From the NCBI GenBank assembly GCA_018223415.1, contig JAGTTQ010000001.1, positions 614,153-678,152 on the forward strand: a stretch of 64,000 bases of DNA, read 5' to 3'. Positions 53,228 through 61,260 of the stretch are shown here, piece after piece; within the stretch, counting starts at the first letter, position 1; each line of letters begins with the position of its first letter. A model generated the notes under the pieces. It made no database searches, had not been told where the DNA came from, and saw nothing but the letters and a program-made list of their open reading frames with translations. Origin of the DNA: Eubacteriaceae bacterium Marseille-Q4139 (GTDB lineage Bacteria; Bacillota; Clostridia; Lachnospirales; Lachnospiraceae). The position numbers and the translations under genes were made by a program.

Positions 53228-53569
53228 TTACCCTCTGACTTTTTGGATGAGGGCTTTTGCCTCGTCCTTTTTCAAAACCTTACCATAGGATACAACCTTG
53301 CCATCCACAACAAGGGCAGGGGTAGTCATCACGCCGTATGCAGCAATTTGGGCGAAATCCGTTACATGGTCTATGGTTGTATCCATGTTCAGTTCTTCCA
53401 GTGCTGCTTTCGCAGCATCTTCCAGTGCGTGGCACTTGGCACAGCCAGACCCCAGCACTTTCACGCCGGCAGCCGTTTTGACTGTCTCTGCCTGCTCCAT
53501 CTTTTCGGGTGTGCAGCTACTTCCGCAGCAGCAATTTTTTTCCGCTTTCTTTTTGTTAAACAATCCCAT
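53228..53569 (-). CDS. Thioredoxin-like small redox protein of the ars cassette
   Basis: 113 residues. A Cys-rich N-terminal leader (KNCCCGSSC) precedes a 'thioredoxin_3' fold with GSGCAKCHALED (CxxC active site) and GVMTTPALVVDGKVVSYGKV. Genes of this kind are typically paired with DUF318 permeases in metalloid cassettes. It could re-reduce ArsC or pass arsenite to the permease; the three leader cysteines could bind As(III). Confidence 0.85.
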   Translation of the reverse strand: MGLFNKKKAEKNCCCGSSCTPEKMEQAETVKTAAGVKVLGSGCAKCHALEDAAKAALEELNMDTTIDHVTDFAQIAAYGVMTTPALVVDGKVVSYGKVLKKDEAKALIQKVRG

Positions 53570-53585
53570 AGTTCAATACCTCCTA

Positions 53586-54587
53586 TTAAATCAAAATGAT
53601 CTGAAACGCATTAAATAAATAGCCCACTAAAATAATTCCAACCGCACAAATTCCGATGAACAGCGACAGCAGTTTGGGTTTTACAGCCTTGCGAAGCATA
53701 ATCAGGGAAGGCAGCGACAGGGTTGTAACCGCCATCATAAAGGACAGAACCGTACCCAGCTGAGCGCCCTTGGAAAGAAGTGCTTCCGCAACGGGAATTG
53801 TGCCAAAAATATCTGCATACATGGGGATGCCTACAATCGTGGCAATGATTACGCCAAAGGGATTGTTGCTTCCCAGAACCGTAACAATCCAGCTTTCCGG
53901 TATCCAGTTGTGTATCAACGCACCGATACCGACACCAATCAGAATATAGGGAAACACTTTTTTGAAGGTGCTAAGCATTTGTTCTTTTGCATAAGTAAGC
54001 CGCTCCCGTTTCGTCAAATCAGGAGATTCAATATCTACCTTTCCCGCAGACAGCACAAAACTTTCCACATACTTTTCCATGCGTAATTTTTCGATGATTG
54101 TACCTCCGACAACGGCGATAATAAGCCCTAAAATCACATAGACAATGGCAACTTTTGCGCCAAAAATACTAATCAGCAGGACGAGACTTCCCAAATCTAC
54201 CATAGGAGATGAAATCAGGAACGAAAATGTTACACCCAAAGGCAATCCTGCACTTGTAAAACCGATAAACAGTGGTATAGATGAACAGGAACAAAATGGT
54301 GTCACGGTTCCCAGCAAGGCAGACACAATGTTCGCCCAGATTCCATGGAAGCGTCCTAAAATACGCTTGCTACGCTCCGGCGGGAAGTAACTTTGGATAT
54401 AAGAAATTATAAAAATCAGTACGCAGAGCAGCACTGTGATCTTCAAAACATCGTAAATAAAAAATTGCACACTGCCACCAATACGTCCATTCACGTCCAA
54501 ACCAAGTACAGACAAACCTCTCCCGATCAGTCCGTTTAGCCATTTCATGCCAAGCACTTGGTCTTGAATAAAGTCCCAGACTCCCAT
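53586..54587 (-). CDS. Permease (ArsP/DUF318 type)
   Basis: 333 residues with about eight membrane segments and the DUF318 signature GTVTPFCSCSSIPLFIGF and PLGVTFSFLISSPMVDLGSLV, repeated in weaker form in the second half (GVIIATIVGIPMYADIFGTIPVAEALL). The CSCSS cysteines may bind trivalent arsenic during export. ATG 54587 has GAGG upstream. It has its own ArsR-type operator at 54617-54636. Confidence 0.85.
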   Translation of the reverse strand: MGVWDFIQDQVLGMKWLNGLIGRGLSVLGLDVNGRIGGSVQFFIYDVLKITVLLCVLIFIISYIQSYFPPERSKRILGRFHGIWANIVSALLGTVTPFCSCSSIPLFIGFTSAGLPLGVTFSFLISSPMVDLGSLVLLISIFGAKVAIVYVILGLIIAVVGGTIIEKLRMEKYVESFVLSAGKVDIESPDLTKRERLTYAKEQMLSTFKKVFPYILIGVGIGALIHNWIPESWIVTVLGSNNPFGVIIATIVGIPMYADIFGTIPVAEALLSKGAQLGTVLSFMMAVTTLSLPSLIMLRKAVKPKLLSLFIGICAVGIILVGYLFNAFQIILI

Positions 54588-54616
54588 GCAAAAACCTCAC
54601 TTTCATTTATAACAAT

Positions 54617-54636
54617 ATATCAAAAATATTTGATAT
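54617..54636. promoter_or_regulatory. ArsR operator before the permease
   Basis: ATATCAAA-AATA-TTTGATAT is a perfect inverted repeat lying between the arsR stop and the permease start. The same half-sites with a 4-bp spacer recur before arsR (55010-55027). Confidence 0.78.
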
Positions 54637-54682
54637 GATGTGGCTTAGAAAACGCCATCCTTTTCCTTGTAGATGGCGTTTT

Positions 54683-54997
54683 TTATCCGCACTTTGGACA
54701 AGTGCGTTTTTCCTCTGTGTCCGGGGTTGTCAACTTTTTCAACAGCTCCACCGCGTACTCCCTGCCGGAAGTGCTCAGGCGGTAGTGTGTCCATTTCCCC
54801 TCCTGACGGCTGACAACAATTCCAGAGTCACAGAGGATTTTCATGTGGTATGAAAGACCAGATTGCGTTAAATCTAATGGCTCTTGTAAGACGCAAGCGC
54901 ACTTTTCACCGCTTCTTAGCTGTTCCAAGATTGAAAGACGCTTGGGGTCACAGAGAGCCTTAAACACCTTCGCTTGCTCCTGATACTCTGTCCTCAT
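54683..54997 (-). CDS. arsR: ArsR-family metalloid-responsive repressor
   Basis: 104 residues. A winged helix-turn-helix (LSILEQLRSGEKCACVLQEP, then LTQSGLSYHMKILCDSGIV) carries KCACVL, the Cys pair used by ArsR proteins to sense As(III)/Sb(III); the C terminus ends CPKCG and may add metal ligands. GAGGTGAG precedes ATG 54997. Two matching palindromes suggest it represses itself and the permease-trx-arsC genes. Confidence 0.9.
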   Translation of the reverse strand: MRTEYQEQAKVFKALCDPKRLSILEQLRSGEKCACVLQEPLDLTQSGLSYHMKILCDSGIVVSRQEGKWTHYRLSTSGREYAVELLKKLTTPDTEEKRTCPKCG

Positions 54998-55009
54998 GTA
55001 CTCACCTCA

Positions 55010-55027
55010 TATCAAATTATTTTGATA
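55010..55027. promoter_or_regulatory. ArsR operator before arsR
   Basis: TATCAAA-TTAT-TTTGATA, with the same half-sites and spacing as the operator at 54617-54636, lies 12 bp upstream of the arsR start and would overlap its promoter. Confidence 0.78.
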
Positions 55028-55124
55028 CGACTTAGTATATGCCGCATTACGCAATCTGTCAATACCATTCTGCAAATTTTCACGGAATAGGAGACTGATG
55101 TCTATCAAGTTTTCTTGTGTTACT

Positions 55125-55265
55125 TTACGGCACATGAGCTTTCGCGCCGGGGTTGTCGTTGCCGTAACCTTCCAGCAGGTTGATGACACCCCAGATGCCG
55201 AGACCAGCACCCAGAGCAATAACGAGGGTCTGCAAAACGGTGATCGCCTGGTTAAAAAATGCCAT
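55125..55265 (-). pseudogene. maff2: maff2, 5' fragment (41 native codons) running into the element
   Basis: From ATG 55265 the protein reads AFFNQAITVLQTLVIALG, then GYGNDNPGA, the first half of Maff2, a small membrane protein of the mating channel. After the Ala codon at 55143 it changes to KAHVP and a stop inside the nested element. The second half is at 45039-45134. The 46-residue chimera keeps only the first membrane span and is unlikely to work. Confidence 0.85.
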
Positions 55266-55390
55266 AAATTATAGTTAGCCGGAATCATTTGAAAAGTTTG
55301 ATTTAGTCATTCATAGGCATACAAAAGCCGGAGCAATCTGCCGCCCGGTTTCCGGGGGCTGATTCCGGCTGTCCTCCTTTTTTCATTATT
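55266..55390. other. ICE spacer between virD4 and maff2
   Basis: No sure gene. The stretch has GAATCAGCCCCCGG/CCGGGGGCTGATTC-like dyads (GGTTTCCGGGGGCTGATTCC) and reads as the original leader of maff2. A 71-codon frame across it (55303-55518, minus) is mixed with IS DNA and not convincing. Confidence 0.35.
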
Positions 55391-55524
55391 TTTTTGTGAT
55401 TGTCCGCTTTGTACGCCAATGGCCCCATCCGGGGCAGTTGAGGCGGGTAGATAAGATCACTCCTATTACAATAAATTTGGACAGGAAAGCCGGGCAGCCA
55501 GTTCGGCTTTCCCTCCATCTCGTG

Positions 55525-55625
55525 CCTAAGCTACAATAAGAGGAGCAACTGGCTGACCAATCACTCCTTGGGCTTATATGTCCGTGCGAAAGACTGTTAG
55601 CCATCCTCTTGTTGTAGCGTTCGAT
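55525..55625 (+). ncRNA. Candidate IS110 bridge RNA
   Basis: Upstream of the transposase GCTACAATAAGAGGA (55530-55544) pairs with TCCTCTTGTTGTAGC (55604-55618) to form a ~15-bp stem with one or two bulges, closing a ~59-nt loop with smaller helices. In IS110 elements the 5' non-coding end encodes a bridge RNA that pairs with target and donor DNA. The position fits; the fold is read by eye. Confidence 0.4.
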
Positions 55626-55737
55626 TTAAGCAGGTTGAGCCACCGAATGTCGGAGAGTTCGCGTCACATAATAGATTGAATCGGCAGCGAGAAAAGATGG
55701 ATTCCGGTTGCAGATCCTTGGTATTGGAGGAACGCGA

Positions 55738-56946
55738 ATGAACTGTGTTGGCATTGATGTTTCCAAAGGGAAAAGCATGATCGCCGTCATGCGGCCCTTC
55801 GGAGAAGTGGTGGTTTCACCCTTTGAAGTGCGCCACACCGCCAGTGAACTGAGCAAGCTGGCAGGGTTGCTCAAAAGCCTGGACGGTGAGACCCGTGTGG
55901 TGATGGAATCCACGGGTAATTACCACGCGCCGGTGGCCTGGCTGCTCCACGACGCGGGGCTTTATGTCTCCGTAGTCAATGCAATGCTGGTGCATGACTA
56001 CGGGAACAACAGTTTAAGACGTGGCAAGACCGACAAGAAGGATGCCGTGAAGCTGGCCAACTACGGCCTTGACCACTGGCTCACACTGCCGAGATATGTC
56101 CCGGAAGAGGACACCCGGCTCATGCTGAAGACCTGCTACCGGCAGTACCAGCAGTATTCCAAAGTACAGACCATGCTGAAGAATAACTTAATCTCCCTGC
56201 TGGACACTACTTTTCCAGATGCAAACCGCCTGTTTACCAGTCCGCCCCGCACCGATGGCAGTGAGAAATGGGTAGACTTTGTGGCTGCTTTTTGGCATTG
56301 CGAGTGCGTCTGTGGCCTGTCTGAGAAGGCCTTTGCCGCCAAGTACCAGAAGTGGTGCAGAAAGCACGGCTACCATTTCAGCGAAGATAAGGCGCTGGAC
56401 ATTTATGCCTCCGCCTGTGGACACTTCGGAGTTATGCCGAAAACGGATACAGCAAAACTTTTGGTAGAACAGGCCATTTTCCAACTCCGGGCAACTTCTG
56501 CCGCATTAGCTGCTCTCAAGCAGGAGATGCAGTCCCTGGCGGCTTCTCTGCCGGAGTATCCTGTGGTGATGGAGATGTTTGGTGTTGGTCCAACCCTCGG
56601 ACCTCAACTCATGGCTGAAATCGGCGATGTGCGCCGATTCCACTCCAAGAAGGCTTTGGTCGCCTTTGCGGGCATTGACGCCCCACCTTACCAATCCGGA
56701 CAAATGGATGTCCGTAGCCGCAGCATCTCCAAGCGTGGTTCCGCTGCTTTACGCCGGACACTATTCCTTGTGATGGGCGTTTATCTGCAAAGCGCCCCTA
56801 TGGGCGAACCTGTATACCAATTCATGGACAAAAAACGTTCCGAGGGAAAGCCTTACCGGGTCTACATGATGGCGTCTGCTAACAAGTTCCTGCGTATTTA
56901 TTACGCCTCGGTAACTGCTTATCTAAACACACAGACACAGGCCTAA
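55738..56946 (+). CDS. IS110-family transposase (DEDD recombinase)
   Basis: 402 residues. The N-terminal DEDD (RuvC-like) domain starts NCVGIDVSKGKSMIAV, with VVMESTGNYHAPVAWLL and KTDKKDAVKLANYG as later motifs; the C-terminal Transposase_20 domain has MFGVGPTLGPQLMAEIGD, VAFAGIDAPPYQSG and SISKRGSAALRRTLF with the catalytic Ser. ATG 55738 has GGAGG upstream. The gene is full length and may be active. It points opposite to the ICE genes and interrupts the virD4-maff2 segment. Confidence 0.93.
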   Translation: MNCVGIDVSKGKSMIAVMRPFGEVVVSPFEVRHTASELSKLAGLLKSLDGETRVVMESTGNYHAPVAWLLHDAGLYVSVVNAMLVHDYGNNSLRRGKTDKKDAVKLANYGLDHWLTLPRYVPEEDTRLMLKTCYRQYQQYSKVQTMLKNNLISLLDTTFPDANRLFTSPPRTDGSEKWVDFVAAFWHCECVCGLSEKAFAAKYQKWCRKHGYHFSEDKALDIYASACGHFGVMPKTDTAKLLVEQAIFQLRATSAALAALKQEMQSLAASLPEYPVVMEMFGVGPTLGPQLMAEIGDVRRFHSKKALVAFAGIDAPPYQSGQMDVRSRSISKRGSAALRRTLFLVMGVYLQSAPMGEPVYQFMDKKRSEGKPYRVYMMASANKFLRIYYASVTAYLNTQTQA

Positions 56947-57091
56947 ACCTATACTAAACGCCTCCTTGGCCGGCCGCCCTTTCAATTTTGAATTGTTCAG
57001 CGGCCTGATTTCGTATGCCCTTTTTCTCGAATTCAATATTTTGAAATTTCCACTTGACTTTTATTAGCAGGTCTTTCACAGCGGAACAGAT

Positions 57092-57337
57092 TTACGCGCC
57101 CTCCGCGTCTACTTCGTACACGTCGTAGATTTCGTTGGGCTTGAGTTTCAGCCGGGCGGACAGAAACGCCTCAATGTCAAAGGCATTTTTGGGGTCCGCA
57201 TCGGCGGTGTACGGATAATTGGGGTGCTTGGTGATGTCGTACTTGTCCGACAAAAACGGACGAACACCACGCAGCTGGAGGATGCACTTGCCGCCGTCCA
57301 TAACGGCCAGTTCATCCTGGCTCATCAGCTCTTTGCC
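57092..57337 (-). pseudogene. virD4: virD4 coupling-protein gene, 3' end only
   Basis: The minus strand reads GKELMSQDELAVMDGGKC, then LRGVRPFLSDKYDITKHPNY and FDIEAFLSARLKLKPNEIYD before TAA, which is the C terminus of the VirD4-like (CD1115-type) coupling protein of clostridial elements. Upstream of the Gly codon at 57337 the frame meets foreign DNA. About 80 residues of an expected ~600 remain here; the rest should lie beyond the right edge. The coupling protein links the relaxosome to the channel, so this break should block transfer. Confidence 0.75.
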
Positions 57338-57348
57338 ACAATGTCAAG
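57338..57348. repeat. 11-bp direct repeat, copy 1 (candidate att)
   Basis: ACAATGTCAAG at the virD4 break is repeated exactly at 59070-59080, right after the serine recombinase gene. The copies flank the SIR2 gene. Confidence 0.65.
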
Positions 57349-57374
57349 TGATGAATTCAAAATTGGATAAAAAA

Positions 57375-57406
57375 ATAGATCCTCCTCAGTTAAGAGAAGG
57401 ATCTAT
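57375..57406 (-). terminator. Terminator after SIR2 gene
   Basis: ATAGATCCT.CTC and GAG.AGGATCTAT pair with one mismatch, followed by TTTTTTATCC on the minus strand. Confidence 0.85.
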
Positions 57407-57420
57407 ATAACAGTATTCTA

Positions 57421-59046
57421 TTAGCTCACATTTGAATCGTCTGATAATTCTGCTATTCTTTGTTTTGCGGGTGTTGAATAAACGAGAATATCCCAAAGGG
57501 TGATGCACTTTTTGAAATTTGATCTTGATTGATGGCCTTTACCGGTTATAGACAGCAAGGCAGGTTCATCTTCTAGCGCCAATTTTATAAATTGCAACAA
57601 ATCATCCGGATTTATCTTGCTAAAATCACTTGTAAAAATAGTTGAAATTGTTTTGCTCAACCCATACTGCCTATAATAATCAACTACACAAGGAAGGCCA
57701 GTATATCCTCTTTTTTTAATGGACTCCTTTTGAGCAAATGAGAGCAAATCTTTACTGGTTTTGTCCAAAGAGAATTTTACTTTATCATTTATGCAGTCGA
57801 TTGATTGACAGCGGCTGACAAATTGTCTTACAGGCCAAATTGTGCGTCCATTATACAAATAAGGAATTGCCTCCTTCAAAATCATGTCATCGTCATACTG
57901 CAAATCCGATTGACCTATGGCATATAGATACAATTCCTCTGCCTTTATTCCTCTATAGCCGACTTTTCCGAATTTACCATAAACCCCAACACCTACGACA
58001 AAATCAATATCTTGACTATCGTCTTCAATATTTGTAGCAACATATAATTTTTCTGTAGGCTTATTTGTTTTTACCAATTCATACAGCTGACTTTTTATAC
58101 GGCGAAGAGCTTTTACATCGTATTTCACCGTATTATCTAAAATGGCTGAATATAATATGGAGTAATCAAACAGTTTAATATTCTCCATAATTATCGTTTT
58201 TCCGTTATCAAAGTCGAACTGTCTTTCGCTGATTCCTTCTTCTTTTGGGTCTTCTGTCCACTCGATAAAAATCAGTCTCTTTTTCAACTGCTCCAATTGG
58301 CTGTTTTCAAGGCACTCTGAAATAGAACGCAATATGCGGCGAATATTGGGATCGCTAACACTATATCCAAGGAAAATAATAGGGCGCTCTAAGAAAAGAG
58401 TTAATATTTTTGAACTTAAATATGCACTTTTACGAACAAACAAGTCATAATCATGTGAGTTAATTACTATAGAATCCGGCTTTGAACAACACCCATGTAT
58501 CTTGTATATTTCTGCAACTTCATAAATTGTAGAAAACAGCAATTCATTTTGGCCAATGTACGGTTGAAAATGGTCTTTCCCAAAATTGTTTTCAAGAAAT
58601 AGGTCATAATTAGTAGTAATAATACAACTGATATTTTTATTGCCAATTTCCCTGAATAGCGTTATCTCATCAGAATATTTTTCCTGAATTGCCTCACTTT
58701 TTTCTTTGAAATAATCTGCAATACAAAACTTAAACGGAGAAACTTTTGCAGCAATATCTTCAGCATGAGTTTTTCGATTTTCGGCATATTTATCCTCTGT
58801 AAAAAAGGCATCATTAAAATCAGCCTCTATATAATCTGCGATTTTAGGATAAATCATATCCGGGCACTCTCTGCATTCTCGCTCGGCCTTGCTATAATAA
58901 TATTCATACGGTGATTTGACACAATATAGCCGTAAGAGACCTTCCCAGTTAGGAAGCCCTAAGTATCTTCGTGTGAGTCCAGATCCAACAAAAAGAACTG
59001 GTAGTGCAGGTGCATTAGACAAAATCTGAATAATTTCATCTCTCAT
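57421..59046 (-). CDS. SIR2-domain protein, probable NADase defence effector
   Basis: 541 residues, AT-rich. The N-terminal ~260 residues match the SIR2-like fold: LFVGSGLTRRYLGLPNWEGL at the NAD-binding start, IITTNYDLFLE near residue 145, IYKIHGCCSKPDS near 183 and IIFLGYSVSDPNIRRIL near 220. The C-terminal ~280 residues are an uncharacterised domain (FVVGVGVYGKFGKVGYRG, then KKRGYTGLPCVVDYYRQYG). In phage defence such proteins destroy NAD+ when triggered. No partner gene is coupled to it, so it may act alone with its C-terminal part as sensor; this is inference. The start at 59046 has AGGAG upstream. The gene is enclosed by 11-bp direct repeats. Confidence 0.78.
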   Translation of the reverse strand: MRDEIIQILSNAPALPVLFVGSGLTRRYLGLPNWEGLLRLYCVKSPYEYYYSKAERECRECPDMIYPKIADYIEADFNDAFFTEDKYAENRKTHAEDIAAKVSPFKFCIADYFKEKSEAIQEKYSDEITLFREIGNKNISCIITTNYDLFLENNFGKDHFQPYIGQNELLFSTIYEVAEIYKIHGCCSKPDSIVINSHDYDLFVRKSAYLSSKILTLFLERPIIFLGYSVSDPNIRRILRSISECLENSQLEQLKKRLIFIEWTEDPKEEGISERQFDFDNGKTIIMENIKLFDYSILYSAILDNTVKYDVKALRRIKSQLYELVKTNKPTEKLYVATNIEDDSQDIDFVVGVGVYGKFGKVGYRGIKAEELYLYAIGQSDLQYDDDMILKEAIPYLYNGRTIWPVRQFVSRCQSIDCINDKVKFSLDKTSKDLLSFAQKESIKKRGYTGLPCVVDYYRQYGLSKTISTIFTSDFSKINPDDLLQFIKLALEDEPALLSITGKGHQSRSNFKKCITLWDILVYSTPAKQRIAELSDDSNVS

Positions 59047-59069
59047 ATTAACTTCTCCTAATCCACTTT

Positions 59070-59080
59070 ACAATGTCAAG
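59070..59080. repeat. 11-bp direct repeat, copy 2 (candidate att)
   Basis: ACAATGTCAAG lies just after the stop of the serine recombinase gene, the usual place of an attachment site, and is identical to 57338-57348. Confidence 0.65.
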
Positions 59081-59085
59081 ATTTC

Positions 59086-60753
59086 TCAACGGTCAGTTCT
59101 AACAGGTTCATTCACTGGGATTTCCCCAACAAAGTTGTAGACAATCTTGACTTTCTGAATCTTCTGGCCGTCTATCTTTTTGACCTCGCCCACCAGAATA
59201 CGGTTGATCAGGCGGTTCAGTACGGTTTCATCCAGCTCCTGAATGGTGGCATACTGCCGAATTTCCCGGATAAAGGTGCGGACTTCATTTTCCTGAGCAT
59301 CGGACTGCTGAAGCATTCTCATCAGTTCCTGCAAACAGTGTTGATTTTCTTCCTGCTCCTGCTCCATAGCGGCGGTTATCTTCATAAACCGCTGCTCAGA
59401 GATCACGCCTTTGGCCTTGTCGGTATAAAGGCTCAGGAACATATCGTCAATTTCCCGGTTTCTGGCTTCCAGGCGTTCACGCTCTTTCTGCATCTCGGAA
59501 GCATCCGCCATATATCGGCGCTCCATTCGGCTGCTCAACCGCTGATAAAAGGCATCTGCATCTTTGAGTGCCATCGCTGCCAGTTCCTGAATATCTTTCA
59601 GGACGAGATTATACAAATCTCTGGCTTCGATTTTGTGACTGGTGCAGGCGCTTTTGCCCAGCCGGTTGTAGGTCTGGCAGATATAATACGCCTTGTCAAT
59701 CGGTTCCCGCATCTCGCCGGTAAAGCGGTTTTTGCCAGTTCTGCCGACCTTCTCATACCGCACCTGCATGGATTTCCCACAGGTGGCGCAGTAGATAATG
59801 CCGTGGAACAAATTGTAGAAGGGGCAGGCATTGCCTTTCATAATAGGTGGCCTGCGATCTACGATTGCCTGTACCTGCTCCCATTCCTCCGGTGTCACAA
59901 TCGCTTCATGACAACCCTCAATGATTTCCCAGTCCTCACGGGGAATAATGTCATAGGTGTTGGAGCGAATCCCTTTCTGGTGTGTCCGGCAAACCAGATG
60001 AGCGCCCTTATAAAAGGGGTTACGCAGGATATGGCTAATTCTTGCGCCGCCCCACGCATAGTAGTTGACATCGCAGGCGGTATTTCCTTTTACTCTGGTG
60101 ATGGGAACCTTGTCCTCCATCAACTGCTTGGCAATCCGCATACAGCCCCAGCCATCCAGTGCCAGGTCATAGATTTTGCGAATCACCGGCGCAGTCTCCG
60201 GGTCAAGGATCAAATGCCCCCGATCCTCCGGGTCACGCATCAGCCCCAGGGGAGGCTGTCCGCCACAGAACTTTCCCTGTCGGGAACGGGTCATACGCCC
60301 CGCCAGCACTTTCTTGGAAATATCCCGGCTATACATATCGTTCAGGATATTCTTGAAGGGCGTGATGTCCATTTCCTGACGGGTCAAACTGTCCACGCCA
60401 TCCGTAATGGCGATATAGCGGACATTGTGTTTGGGGAAGAAGATTTCAATATAGCTGCCGGCTTCGATATAATTTCTTCCCAGTCTGGACAGGTCTTTGG
60501 TAATGACACAACCGATTTTACCAGCCTCGATATCGGCAATCATACGCTGAAAAGCTGGGCGATTGAAATTACGGCCTGTGTAACCATCGTCCACATAATA
60601 CTCATACTGGAACATCCCATTTTTCTCGGCAAATTCCTTGAGCATAAGTTTCTGATTACTGATACTCATACTCTCGTTATCGCCGCCATCGTCCAGAGAA
60701 ATACGGCAATAGAGGGCTGTAATTTTCTGATTGACTTGTTTTTTCCTGCTCAT
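59086..60753 (-). CDS. Large serine recombinase of the virD4-inserted element
   Basis: 555 residues. Resolvase domain ITALYCRISLDDGGDNESMS with nucleophilic Ser, KDLSRLGRNYIEAG as helix D, Recombinase domain (PPLGLMRDPEDRGHLILDPE), zinc ribbon (IIYCATCGKSMQV, YYICQTYNRLGKSACTSH) and coiled coil. It is related to but clearly different from the recombinases at 2.1 and 45.2 kb. GAAGGAG precedes ATG 60753. An 11-bp repeat follows its stop; this enzyme probably inserted the element in virD4. Confidence 0.92.
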   Translation of the reverse strand: MSRKKQVNQKITALYCRISLDDGGDNESMSISNQKLMLKEFAEKNGMFQYEYYVDDGYTGRNFNRPAFQRMIADIEAGKIGCVITKDLSRLGRNYIEAGSYIEIFFPKHNVRYIAITDGVDSLTRQEMDITPFKNILNDMYSRDISKKVLAGRMTRSRQGKFCGGQPPLGLMRDPEDRGHLILDPETAPVIRKIYDLALDGWGCMRIAKQLMEDKVPITRVKGNTACDVNYYAWGGARISHILRNPFYKGAHLVCRTHQKGIRSNTYDIIPREDWEIIEGCHEAIVTPEEWEQVQAIVDRRPPIMKGNACPFYNLFHGIIYCATCGKSMQVRYEKVGRTGKNRFTGEMREPIDKAYYICQTYNRLGKSACTSHKIEARDLYNLVLKDIQELAAMALKDADAFYQRLSSRMERRYMADASEMQKERERLEARNREIDDMFLSLYTDKAKGVISEQRFMKITAAMEQEQEENQHCLQELMRMLQQSDAQENEVRTFIREIRQYATIQELDETVLNRLINRILVGEVKKIDGQKIQKVKIVYNFVGEIPVNEPVRTDR

Positions 60754-60828
60754 AGTAATCTCCTTCTATGAACAGGGACACGATATACATATTATACCAT
60801 ACCCCTGTTTTTTCTTCAACAAATACCC

Positions 60829-60993
60829 TCAGCTTGCCTTGCGTTCCAGCCATTCTTCAAAATGTTCGCAGGTTTGCCGTTCAATGAGCTGTTCAAAGGC
60901 TTCCTGCATGGTTTTATCACCAGAAAACTCCCGTACCACGATAAACTTTACTTTTTTACTCTGCTTGTTTTCTTGCTTTTGGGTTTTCTCCAT
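60829..60993 (-). CDS. Small conserved element protein
   Basis: 54 residues from ATG 60993 with GGAGG nearby upstream. A Lys/Gln-rich start is followed by KVKFIVVREFSGDKTMQEAF and a charged helix (ERQTCEHFEEWLERKAS). Comparable peptides stand next to serine recombinase genes in many clostridial elements. The function is unknown; the start and codon use look genuine. Confidence 0.6.
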   Translation of the reverse strand: MEKTQKQENKQSKKVKFIVVREFSGDKTMQEAFEQLIERQTCEHFEEWLERKAS

Positions 60994-61260
60994 AGGCTAC
61001 CTCCATAGATCAGAAAAGCCAGACAAAGGGAAGCGGCAACAAAGTCCGGCAACGGACTCCGAAAAACCTGCAACCTATCGTCTGACCATCGTTTCTTACT
61101 TTTCAAATTTTCTTGTGAAATCTCGTTGCTTTCGTTGTCAGAGAACAGATACCCACCAAAAAGCCTTGCTTTACGGGCTTTTGTCGTGCTCATACTCCCG
61201 CTTTTGTAGCAACAAAGTCAGCAACCAGCCGACAACCAACCGGGCAACAGGCCCCGCAAA
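60994..61260. other. Gene-poor gap with GCAACAAAGTC repeats
   Basis: A minus-strand frame (60948-61193) overlaps the small gene and is not convincing. GCAACAAAGTCCGGCAAC (61036-61053) recurs as GCAACAAAGTCAGCAAC (61209-61225), with related CAAC motifs between. It could be the replication or transfer origin served by VapE and MobV. Confidence 0.35.

Larger units (their letters stand above)
45135..55142. mobile_element. Nested integrative mobilisable element inside maff2
   Basis: The ends are set by the two halves of maff2. Both junctions share AAAG (minus strand: GCGCG-AAAG-CTC on one side, CAGT-AAAG-TCC on the other), which suits a serine recombinase with a short core. Inside are, left to right, serine recombinase, tnpW, dnaC-like, repA, Cys-rich protein, relaxase, mobC, a repeat-rich gap, two regulators and an arsenic cassette. 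No VirB-type channel genes are present, so it would be mobilised by a helper. Confidence 0.85.
55390..56990 (+). mobile_element. IS110-family insertion sequence (ends approximate)
   Basis: One transposase gene with a ~300-bp non-coding, structure-rich 5' side and a short 3' side, lying between maff2 and the virD4 end. IS110 elements lack clear terminal repeats, so the ends are estimated from where ICE-like DNA resumes. Confidence 0.65.

Noticed and set aside
55303..55518. Minus-strand 71-codon frame near maff2
   Set aside because: It spans the ICE spacer and IS DNA, so it is probably a chance frame created by the insertion.
60948..61193. Minus-strand frame of 81 codons
   Set aside because: It overlaps the better-supported 54-residue gene and has no convincing ribosome binding site.
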